A DNA stretch of 64,000 nt. It comes from Xaviernesmea rhizosphaerae (lineage in GTDB: Bacteria; Pseudomonadota; Alphaproteobacteria; Rhizobiales; Rhizobiaceae). The position numbers and the translations under genes are program-made. The stretch spans positions 248,001 through 312,000 of the forward strand of contig NZ_MKIO01000031.1 of assembly GCF_001938945.1 (NCBI RefSeq). Direction: 5' to 3'. Numbering within the stretch: position 1 is the stretch's first letter; the number at the start of each line of letters is the position of its first letter. The notes under the pieces were generated by a model. That model was not told where the DNA came from and made no database searches. It saw only the letters and a program-made list of their open reading frames with translations. This document shows, in pieces, positions 26,659-34,310 of the stretch.

Positions 26659-26808
26659 ATGTCGAAGAACATGATCCGCACCGTCCGCGACGTTTTTACC
26701 ACCATCGGCGTTGCTGTCGATGCTTCGGTGGCCTATCGGCACCTGTCGCGGCGCCGGATGGCCGGAGCGGAAGGCATGGACCTCCTCTCGGGGATTGGCC
26801 AGCGCTGA
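26659..26808 (+). CDS. Small protein, function unknown
   Basis: A 49-residue protein, MSKNMIRTVRDVFTTIGVAV onward, basic and mildly hydrophobic (residues 12-25), ending in MDLLSGIGQR. AGGAG is six bases before the ATG at 26659; the ATG at 26653 is too close to it. The short basic-hydrophobic layout recalls DUF1127-type small proteins of alphaproteobacteria, but the diagnostic Arg-rich motif is not clear. Confidence 0.45.
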   Translation: MSKNMIRTVRDVFTTIGVAVDASVAYRHLSRRRMAGAEGMDLLSGIGQR

Positions 26809-27594
26809 TTGCGTCAGGTCTGATTGCGCGATGTCTGATTACGGCAGGCACGCGCTCGTTCTGGGCCTGGCGGCAGGCAGCGCATGCGTCGAGCAGGCCG
26901 CTGATGCCGTGGTGCGTAACAGGGTGAGCAAGCCGGCCCGCGACGGCATAATCCGTTCCAAGTGAAACGACGATCGATCAGGTTGTGCATCAAGCAAATT
27001 GGGTCTGAGCGCCGATCTGATTCAAGTCATATCGGATAGCGCTGTAAAAAGCCGGATCGCCCGTCGGCTACATCACCCATCGGCAACAGTGGCTTGTCCG
27101 CGATCGAACTCCGTCCAATCCTCTCTTAATTTTACAGAAAAATCTAATCCGATGTTCGTGCGGACGAAGTAACGTCAGGCTCGTGGTGTCGGAGCCGACA
27201 CTTGCGGGACCAATTGCCTGGGGCGAGCCGGCAACTGGGGCCTCAAGAGTAGCCGTGCTCCGAAAATGGCCGCCCCCTGACAAACGCCACAAAGTGATCG
27301 CATCAACCCGGCCGCCATGGCCCGGACAGAACTCCATGATCGACAGAGAACGTTAAACCGTGACGTTGTGACATCCCATCATTGCTGCAGCCTCGCCGGC
27401 GCAAGCGGCGAGGCGCCGCCAAGACCGATGGGCTTGCGGCGCAGGCGCCCCCGCCATGCGTCTTTGTCGACCGTCGGATGGAAAATCCGGAAGCGGATTT
27501 TGGAAAATGCCGATGCAAAAACAAAAGCCTAGAGCATCAAGCTGCAGATGATTTCCACTCCGATGGTCAAGGCACCATCCCGTTGTACCACCCT
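26809..27594. other. Intergenic region without a supported gene
   Basis: Nearly 800 bp with no frame of coding quality. A short frame from 26831 has no ribosome-binding site and is not called. No RNA gene is recognised. The segment just before bluB is listed separately as a structured leader. Confidence 0.4.
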
Positions 27595-27669
27595 GAAAGT
27601 GCCGCCAAGCCGGATCGGCCTGCGGCCGTTTGCCCCTGCGCCTTTCCCAAACCAGGGTCCGGCACTTTC
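27595..27669 (+). promoter_or_regulatory. Structured leader before bluB
   Basis: GAAAGTGCCG (27595-27604) pairs with CGGCACTTTC (27660-27669), a perfect 10-bp stem enclosing 55 nt with inner GC-rich pairings. The bluB ribosome-binding site AAGGA starts seven bases later. The architecture suits a leader that controls bluB translation. It lacks an obvious B12 box, so I do not call it a cobalamin riboswitch. Confidence 0.35.
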
Positions 27670-27689
27670 CCTCTCAAGGACGTGAACCC

Positions 27690-28373
27690 ATGAAAACCGT
27701 CAGTGCCCATGATCTTGCCGATGCGACCCCCGTGCCGCAGGGCGTTCAGTTTGAAGATGGCTTCCAGCAAGAGCTGCAGACCCTGTTCCGCTGGCGGCGC
27801 GATGTCCGCCGCTTCCAGCGCCAGCCCCTGCCGGCCGGCCTGTTCGAGGAGCTGATCGCCATTGCCGCCCAGGCGCCCTCGGTCGGCCTCAGCCAGCCCT
27901 GGCGCTTTGTCGAGGTCGAAAGCCCCGTTCGCCGCGCTATGGTACGCGCCTCCTTCGCCCGCTGCAACGAGACGGCGCTGGCCGCGCAGGAGGGGCAGCG
28001 GGCGGAACTCTATGCCCGGCTGAAGCTTGAGGGGTTGAGCGAGGCGCCCTGCCAGTTCGCGCTCTTTGCCGATCGCGCCACGCAGCAGGGCCATCGCCTG
28101 GGCCGGCAGACCATGCCGGAAACAATCGATTATTCCGCCGTCATCGCCCTGCATACGCTCTGGCTTGCCGCCCGTGCCCGCGGGATTGGCCTTGGCTGGG
28201 TCTCGATCCTGGAGCCCGAGGTCGTCACCGCCGCGCTCGACGTGCCGCAGGACTGGCATTTCCTCGGCTATTTCTGCCTTGGCTATCCCGCCAGCGAGGA
28301 TGACGTGCCGGCGCTGGAGAGTGCCGGCTGGGAAGCGCGCGCCGAGCCCCAGTCCATGATCGTGCGCCGCTGA
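27690..28373 (+). CDS. bluB: 5,6-dimethylbenzimidazole synthase
   Basis: A 227-residue flavin-destructase that cleaves reduced FMN with oxygen to give 5,6-dimethylbenzimidazole, the lower ligand of vitamin B12. It has the nitroreductase-like fold markers WRRDVRRFQ near residue 35, AQAPSVGLSQPWRFVEV, and ALHTLWLAARARGIGLGWVSIL. Together these are the BluB pattern, with the lid-like segment between them. The ATG at 27690 has AAGGA nine bases upstream. A structured leader precedes it and a hairpin follows 47 bp after the stop. It is a stand-alone gene here, with no other cobalamin gene in the window. Confidence 0.93.
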   Translation: MKTVSAHDLADATPVPQGVQFEDGFQQELQTLFRWRRDVRRFQRQPLPAGLFEELIAIAAQAPSVGLSQPWRFVEVESPVRRAMVRASFARCNETALAAQEGQRAELYARLKLEGLSEAPCQFALFADRATQQGHRLGRQTMPETIDYSAVIALHTLWLAARARGIGLGWVSILEPEVVTAALDVPQDWHFLGYFCLGYPASEDDVPALESAGWEARAEPQSMIVRR

Positions 28374-28420
28374 TCGACCAGCCCGATCCGGACTCGATGA
28401 GGCCGGAGTCGTGCCGTAAA

Positions 28421-28454
28421 CGTCATGCGAGGTCGCAATCGACCGCGCATGACG
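28421..28454 (+). terminator. Long hairpin downstream of bluB
   Basis: CGTCATGCG (28421-28429) pairs with CGCATGACG (28446-28454), and GGTCG/CGACC pair inside around a CAAT loop, giving 14 pairs with one A-G mismatch. No T-run follows, so it may be a Rho-aided terminator or transcript-stabilising hairpin. Confidence 0.5.
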
Positions 28455-28798
28455 CCTGCAAATGGGAGGATGCTGAGCCTGTTCATGCCCTTGCCTAAGG
28501 GCAGCGGGGCCATGGATTTCGGTGCATGGCGGCGGTTTCGCCTTTGAGCCGGCCGAGGCCTGTGGGATGCATGGACCTTTCCCTGACGGCGGCGCATCGG
28601 CCGCGGTCACCTTGAACAGGTTGCCGGCATGTCGCGATCACAGCATTGGCCCGAGGCATCGCCTCTTTTGCATCGGACGGAAAACCGCCCTCGGTCCGGT
28701 GCGCCGGCTTTTGGTTCCGGCATCGGCTGCGTTCGGAAGCCGGCTTGCGGCTCCCGGTCCGGCGCTCTGGCAGGCCGCGCCATGCAGGGAATCGCGTG
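28455..28798. other. Intergenic region without a supported gene
   Basis: About 340 bp between the hairpin after bluB and the MFS gene. No credible frame or RNA is seen. The AGGGA ribosome-binding site for the next gene lies near 28785. Confidence 0.4.
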
Positions 28799-30076
28799 AT
28801 GTCGTCAGGCTTTCTCTCCGTGCTGCCCTTGATGCTCTCGGTCTTCCTGATGATGACCGGCTTTGGCCTGGCGGGCTATGTCATCCCCGTGCGTTCACTG
28901 GCGGAAGGCTGGTCGACACTGACCATTTCCGTGATCGCCACGGGCTACACGCTCGGCTTCACGCTCTCCTGCATCATTACCCCGATCTTCGTGCGCCGGG
29001 TCGGCCATATCCGCGTCTTCTCCGCGCTCGTCACCCTGCTCAGCATCGCCATCCTGCTCTGCGGGCTGGTCGTGGACTGGCGGGCCTGGATCTTCTTCCG
29101 CGCCACGCTCGGCTTTGCCATGTCCGGCAGCTATCTGGTGATCGAGAGCTGGCTCAACGAGCGGGTGACCAACGAGAATCGCGGCATGCTGTTCTCGCTC
29201 TATCTGATCACCACCATGATTGGCACGGTCGCCGGGCAATATCTTGTGCCGCTGGGCGATCCCAAGACCTCCGCTCTGTTCATGCTCTGCGGCATCATCT
29301 TCTCGCTGGCGCTGCTGCCCACGGCTTTGTCCACCTCGCCCTCGCCCGCGCCGCCGTCACGCGCCAATTTCAATCTGCCCGCTCTGTTCCGCCGTTCGCC
29401 GGTGGCGGTGGTCGGCAGCCTGCTTGCCGGCGCCATGGCCGGGGCCTGGTTCAATCTCGGCGGCGTCTTCACCCAGAAGATCGGCCTGACGACGGCGCAG
29501 GGCGCGACCCTGCTCGCCTCGCTGCTGATCGGCAGCGCGATCTCGCAGATCCCGATCGGCCGCGCCTCGGACCGGATCGACCGGCGCAAGGTCATGGTTG
29601 CCTGCGGCGCGCTGGGCGTGCTGTCCTGCCTGGCCATGCTGGCCTTCTCCTCGGCTGGCGCGCCGACGGTCTATGTCCTCGGCGCCTGCGTCGGCGCCAT
29701 GGTCTTCCCGATCTATGCGCTTAACGTCGCCCATGCCAATGATCTCGCCGATCCGGACGATTACGTCTCGGTCTCCTCGGGCATGATGATCACCTATGGC
29801 CTGGGAACGGTGAGCGGGCCGCTGATGGTGGGCCCTGTCATGGACCGCTTCGGGCCGAATGCGCTGTTCTTCATGCTGGGGCTCTACTTCCTCGCCTATG
29901 CCGGCTATGCCGGCTGGCGCATCCTGCGCCGACGCGAGGAGGTAGGCCTGGTCTCCAAGACCGAATTTCAGGCCAACACCGTGCCCACCCCGGGCCTCGA
30001 TGTCGCCACCGCCATGAGCCAGCCGGCGCCTGTTCTGGAGACATCGGAGGAGCCCGACAGGTCGCCGGGCGTCTGA
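28799..30076 (+). CDS. MFS transporter (YcaD-like)
   Basis: A 425-residue major facilitator with twelve predicted helices. Markers are FGLAGYVIPVRSLAEGWSTL between helices 1 and 2, the motif-A-like loop RRVGHIRVFSA, LVIESWLNERVTNENRG, and the second-half loop RASDRIDRRKVMVACG. The C-terminal tail is Pro/Glu-rich and hydrophilic. The pattern resembles the YcaD/putative sugar-efflux-type permeases; the substrate is unknown. I chose the ATG at 28799 since the first helix begins soon after it. It is convergent with the EamA transporter, 48 bp apart. Confidence 0.88.
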   Translation: MSSGFLSVLPLMLSVFLMMTGFGLAGYVIPVRSLAEGWSTLTISVIATGYTLGFTLSCIITPIFVRRVGHIRVFSALVTLLSIAILLCGLVVDWRAWIFFRATLGFAMSGSYLVIESWLNERVTNENRGMLFSLYLITTMIGTVAGQYLVPLGDPKTSALFMLCGIIFSLALLPTALSTSPSPAPPSRANFNLPALFRRSPVAVVGSLLAGAMAGAWFNLGGVFTQKIGLTTAQGATLLASLLIGSAISQIPIGRASDRIDRRKVMVACGALGVLSCLAMLAFSSAGAPTVYVLGACVGAMVFPIYALNVAHANDLADPDDYVSVSSGMMITYGLGTVSGPLMVGPVMDRFGPNALFFMLGLYFLAYAGYAGWRILRRREEVGLVSKTEFQANTVPTPGLDVATAMSQPAPVLETSEEPDRSPGV

Positions 30077-30124
30077 CGGGAGCGGACCGATCCATCGGCC
30101 GAGGGTTGAGGCGGCTTTATGCCC

Positions 30125-31066
30125 TCACCCCTGCGGCGTCATCAGCTTGCGCGCGCCGCGCCGCTTCAGCCCCAGCCGGTGCTCACGCAGGATGATGACA
30201 ATACCAGCGGAGATGACGAGCGCTGTGCCGGCCAGCATGGTCGGCGTGGGAACGTCGCCGAAGAGCGCATAGCCGAAGCCGAGCCCGAGCACGATCGAGG
30301 TATATTCAAACGGCGCGATGGTGGACATATCGGCGAAGCGGTAGCTTTCCGTCAGCAGCAATTGGGCGATGCCGCCGCAAATGCCGGCTGCCATCAAGAG
30401 AAGGAAGGCGCGCATCGAAAGCGGCTCCCAGCCGAACGGCAGGCTGACCAGCGAGAAGACCGAGGCCGACAGCGAGAAATAGAGCACGATCGTCTGGGTG
30501 CGCTCGGCATGGACGAGCTTGCGCACCAGGATCATCGCGATGGCGCCAAGACAGGCCGAAAGGATGACCGCCAGCGCACCGGCGGCCTCGCCCGCGCCCA
30601 TGTCGCCGGAACGCAGCAGCGTCAGGCGCGGCCAGGAAATGACGATGACGCCGACAAGGCCGATGCCGACCGCGGTCCATCGGAACAGCCGCACCGTCTC
30701 CTTCAGGAACACGGCGGCAAAGATCACCGCGAAGATCGGCATGGCATAGCCAATCGCGATCGCTTCAGGCAGCGGCAGGTGCTGCAGCCCGTAGAAGCCG
30801 CAGCTCATGGCCAGAATGCCGACAAAGCCGCGCAGCAGATGGCCAATCGGATCGCGGGTGTGGAGCGCGGTGCGCAACTGCCCCCGCCAGACCAGGAAAA
30901 TCACGATGGGAATAATGGCGAAGACCGAGCGGTAGAAGGTGATCTGCCCCGTCGGGATCTCGTTTCCCGCCGCCTTGATGAAGGTCGACATGCAGACGAA
31001 GACCAGCACGGAAAGGACCTTGAGGCCGATGCCGCGCAAGGGGCGCATCTGGCTGGTGTCGGTCAC
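30125..31066 (-). CDS. EamA-family DMT transporter
   Basis: A 313-residue membrane protein with ten predicted helices in two EamA repeats. The first begins with LKVLSVLVFVCMSTFIKAAG and includes AMSCGFYGLQHLPLPEAIAI; the second begins near LAVILSACLGAIAMILVRKL and includes YRFADMSTIAPFEYTSIV. These are classic signatures of the drug/metabolite transporter superfamily (RhaT/EamA). It probably exports small metabolites; the substrate is not predictable. It is convergent with the MFS gene. Confidence 0.9.
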   Translation of the reverse strand: MTDTSQMRPLRGIGLKVLSVLVFVCMSTFIKAAGNEIPTGQITFYRSVFAIIPIVIFLVWRGQLRTALHTRDPIGHLLRGFVGILAMSCGFYGLQHLPLPEAIAIGYAMPIFAVIFAAVFLKETVRLFRWTAVGIGLVGVIVISWPRLTLLRSGDMGAGEAAGALAVILSACLGAIAMILVRKLVHAERTQTIVLYFSLSASVFSLVSLPFGWEPLSMRAFLLLMAAGICGGIAQLLLTESYRFADMSTIAPFEYTSIVLGLGFGYALFGDVPTPTMLAGTALVISAGIVIILREHRLGLKRRGARKLMTPQG

Positions 31067-31454
31067 GGTTCATTCCTTTCATGCCGTGGAAGAGGCCGGC
31101 AGGGGCTTCTGCGGCGCTGGCGCAGCAGCGCAGGTTTCCTCAAGCGCACTGGGAGAGAGCGCTTGAGGCGGGGCCGGCGCCCGCCTCATAGCGGAGATTC
31201 GCGCTTGCGTAGGATCACATTTCGTGATGCGGCGTGTTTTTTGTGTGATCAAATGATCGTTCATTCTGTCCATGCACTGGATCTTTACGACCGTTCGAAG
31301 AAGAATAGCCTCCTGTGCAGCGCCGTTCTGTCCTGAAAAGACACAGGATTCAATGATTGTTAGGGGCGACTGCTTAACTGTGTGACGATTTCCACCGGCA
31401 GCCGTTCACGCACGGGGAGCGTGTAGAGGTATAGCCGCAGTCCATGAGGCGATA
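31067..31454. other. Intergenic region with a 9-bp-stem hairpin
   Basis: CTCAAGCGC (31139-31147) and GCGCTTGAG (31159-31167) form a perfect inverted repeat around an 11-nt loop. This region must hold the divergent promoters of the EamA gene (minus) and pepN (plus). No gene is supported. Confidence 0.5.
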
Positions 31455-34103
31455 ATGCGCACTGACACCGGCGAGACTATTCGCCTCGAAGATTATCGTC
31501 CCACCGACTTCGTGCTGGAGCGCGTCGATCTGACCTTCGAGCTGGACCCGGCCGAGACCAAGGTCGAGGCGCGGCTGATCTTCCATCGCCGCGAGGGCGT
31601 GGATCTTGCAGCGCCGCTGGTGCTGGATGGCGACGAGCTGTCGCTGACGGCGCTGCATCTCGACCAGAACGAACTCGACGCCGCGCTTTATGACGCGACC
31701 GATGAGCAGCTGGTGATCCGCGGCCTGCCGGAAAGCGCGCCGTTCGAGATCATGATCGGCACGGTGATTGCGCCCGAAAGCAACACCACGCTGATGGGCC
31801 TTTACCGCACCAGCAATGTCTATTGCACCCAGTGCGAGGCTGAGGGTTTCCGCCGCATCACCTATTTCCCCGACCGGCCGGATGTTCTGGCGCCCTATAC
31901 GGTGACGATCGTCGCCGACAAGGCCGCCAATCCACTCCTGCTCTCCAACGGCAATTTCCTCGGCAGCGGCAATTACGACGGCACGAGGCACTTCGCCGCC
32001 TGGTTCGACCCGCATCCCAAGCCCAGCTATCTCTTCGCCCTGGTCGCCGGCGATCTCGGCGTGGTGGAGGACAGCTTTACCACGGCGTCGGGCCGCGAGG
32101 TGGCGCTGAAGATCTATGTCGAGCATGGCAAGGAGCCGCGCGCGGCCTATGCCATGGATGCGCTGAAGCGCTCCATGCGCTGGGACGAAGAGCGCTTCGG
32201 CCGCGAATATGATCTCGATATCTTCATGATCGTCGCCGTGTCCGATTTCAACATGGGCGCGATGGAGAATAAGGGCCTCAATGTCTTCAACGACAAATAT
32301 GTGCTGGCCGATCCGGAAACCGCGACCGATCAGGACTATGCCAATATCGAGGCGATCATCGCCCACGAATATTTCCACAACTGGACGGGCAACCGCATCA
32401 CCTGCCGTGACTGGTTCCAGCTCTGCCTGAAGGAAGGGCTGACGGTCTATCGCGACCATGAATTCTCCGCCGACGAGCGCTCCCGCCCGGTCAAGCGCGT
32501 GGCCGAGGTGCGCCACCTGAAGGCAGAGCAGTTTCCCGAGGATGGTGGTCCGCTGGCCCATCCGGTGCGGCCCACGCGCTATCGCGAGATAAACAACTTC
32601 TACACCACCACCGTCTACGAGAAGGGCTCGGAAGTCACCGGCATGATCGCCACGCTTCTGGGCCGCGAGGGCTTCAAAGCGGGGATGGATCTCTATTTCG
32701 AGCGGCATGACGGCCAAGCCGTGACGATCGAGGATTTCGTGCGCTGTTTCGCCGAGACCAGCGGGCGCGATTTCACGCAATTCTCGCTCTGGTATCATCA
32801 GGCCGGCACGCCGCTGGTCACCGCCTCCAGCGCCTATGACGCCGCCCGCCAATCCCTGACGCTGACGCTCGAACAGATGGTTCCGCCAACACCGGGCCAG
32901 AGCGAAAAGGCGCCGATGCACATTCCCCTGCGCTTCGCCCTGATCCTGCCGGATGGAACGGTGGCCACACCCTCTGAGGGGACGGGCACCGATGTCACCG
33001 GCGAGGTGCTGCATCTCACCGAACGGCAGCAGAGCGTGACCTTTACCGGCCTGCCCGCCAGGCCGATCGTCTCGCTCAACCGCGGCTTTTCCGCACCGAT
33101 CAACCTGCATCTGCAGCAGAGCGCCGAAGACAAGGCGCTGATCGCCCGTTTCGATCCCGATCTCTTCGCCCGCTGGCAGGCGCTGACCGATCTGGCGCTG
33201 GCCGACCTGGTGGCTGCGACGGCGGCCGTCAAAGGCGGCACGGCGCATACGGTCAGTCCGCTCGTGGTGGAAGCATTGCTCTCGGCGATCGGCGACGACG
33301 CGCTCGAGCCCGCTTTCCGCGCGCAGATCCTGGCTCTGCCCAGCGAATCCGACATCGCCCGCGAAATCGGCAAGAGCAACGATCCCGATGCGATCTGGAC
33401 CGCGCGGCTCGGCGTGCTGCACGCCATTGCCGAGGCCGGACGAGCGACCTTTGAAAAGCTGGTGGCCGAGATGGCGACCGACGGGCCCTTCTCGCCCGAT
33501 GCGGCAAGCGCCGGACGGCGGGCGCTGCGCAACATCGCGCTGACCTATCTGGCCCATGCCGAACAGAGCCCCCTCAGGGCCAAGGCGGCCTTCGACGCCG
33601 CCGACAACATGACTGACCGCGCCCATGCGCTGGCGCTGCTTGCGCATGTCTTCCCGGATGCTGGCGAAACGCTGGTGGCGCTGCAGGCCTTCCGCACCCG
33701 CTTTGCCGACAATCCGCTGGTGCTGGACAAGTGGTTCTCGATTCAGGCGGCCGCCCCCGGCCATGGCGCTCTGGAGCGGATCAAGGCGCTGATGGGGGAT
33801 CCGTCGTTCAATCCGCTCAACCCGAACCGCGTGCGGGCCCTTGTCGGCGCCTTCGCCTTCGGCAATCCGACCGGCTTCAACCGGCCGGATGGCGAGAGTT
33901 ACCGTTTCCTGGCCGATCAGGTGCTTGAGATCGACCGGCGCAATCCGCAATTGGCCGCCCGATTGCTGACCGCGATGCGCTCCTGGCGCTCCCTGGAAGA
34001 GGGCCGCGCTGCGGCCGCACAGGCAGCCCTTGCCCGGATAAAGGAAGCCCCTGGCCTCTCGGCCGATGTCAGCGACATTGTCGAACGGACGCTGAAGGGC
34101 TAG
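31455..34103 (+). CDS. pepN: Aminopeptidase N (M1 zinc metallopeptidase)
   Basis: An 882-residue cytoplasmic M1 aminopeptidase that removes N-terminal residues in peptide turnover. The exopeptidase loop GAMEN is near residue 267, and the zinc site HEYFHNWTGNR has His304, Glu305 and His308, with the third ligand Glu in KEGLTVYRDHEFS about 20 residues later. The C-terminal half is the helical cap of the gammaproteobacterial-like PepN type (YALEIDRRNPQLAARLL region). The length equals E. coli PepN (870). The ATG at 31455 has an AGGCG just upstream. It lies upstream of the PAS histidine kinase gene on the same strand, with 207 bp between them. Confidence 0.96.
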   Translation: MRTDTGETIRLEDYRPTDFVLERVDLTFELDPAETKVEARLIFHRREGVDLAAPLVLDGDELSLTALHLDQNELDAALYDATDEQLVIRGLPESAPFEIMIGTVIAPESNTTLMGLYRTSNVYCTQCEAEGFRRITYFPDRPDVLAPYTVTIVADKAANPLLLSNGNFLGSGNYDGTRHFAAWFDPHPKPSYLFALVAGDLGVVEDSFTTASGREVALKIYVEHGKEPRAAYAMDALKRSMRWDEERFGREYDLDIFMIVAVSDFNMGAMENKGLNVFNDKYVLADPETATDQDYANIEAIIAHEYFHNWTGNRITCRDWFQLCLKEGLTVYRDHEFSADERSRPVKRVAEVRHLKAEQFPEDGGPLAHPVRPTRYREINNFYTTTVYEKGSEVTGMIATLLGREGFKAGMDLYFERHDGQAVTIEDFVRCFAETSGRDFTQFSLWYHQAGTPLVTASSAYDAARQSLTLTLEQMVPPTPGQSEKAPMHIPLRFALILPDGTVATPSEGTGTDVTGEVLHLTERQQSVTFTGLPARPIVSLNRGFSAPINLHLQQSAEDKALIARFDPDLFARWQALTDLALADLVAATAAVKGGTAHTVSPLVVEALLSAIGDDALEPAFRAQILALPSESDIAREIGKSNDPDAIWTARLGVLHAIAEAGRATFEKLVAEMATDGPFSPDAASAGRRALRNIALTYLAHAEQSPLRAKAAFDAADNMTDRAHALALLAHVFPDAGETLVALQAFRTRFADNPLVLDKWFSIQAAAPGHGALERIKALMGDPSFNPLNPNRVRALVGAFAFGNPTGFNRPDGESYRFLADQVLEIDRRNPQLAARLLTAMRSWRSLEEGRAAAAQAALARIKEAPGLSADVSDIVERTLKG

Positions 34104-34310
34104 GACGTAAACGCAAGCCATTGAACCAAAAGGAATTTTCTGACGGAGCAGTCGGGGAACCAAAAAGTTCCCTTCGGCAAGCTGCGACTTCCCACTGACA
34201 AGAATTGGTTAACGCCCGTTCATGCTTTTGGCTGGACAAGAAGGGGTGCAATTGATTCATTGAGGTCAGATTCGGGCGAGCGGCGTGCCGGGTCAGACGA
34301 GGTTCAGATA

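Noticed and set aside
26831..26965. Short frame (about 44 residues) after the small genes
   Set aside because: No ribosome-binding site and random-looking composition.
27540..27690. Cobalamin riboswitch before bluB
   Set aside because: No B12 box or typical core was seen; only a stem-closed leader is supported.
31374..34163. A very long open frame antisense to pepN
   Set aside because: Mirror frames are open over GC-rich genes because of third-position bias. The pepN product has full-length M1 peptidase motifs, while the antisense product has none.
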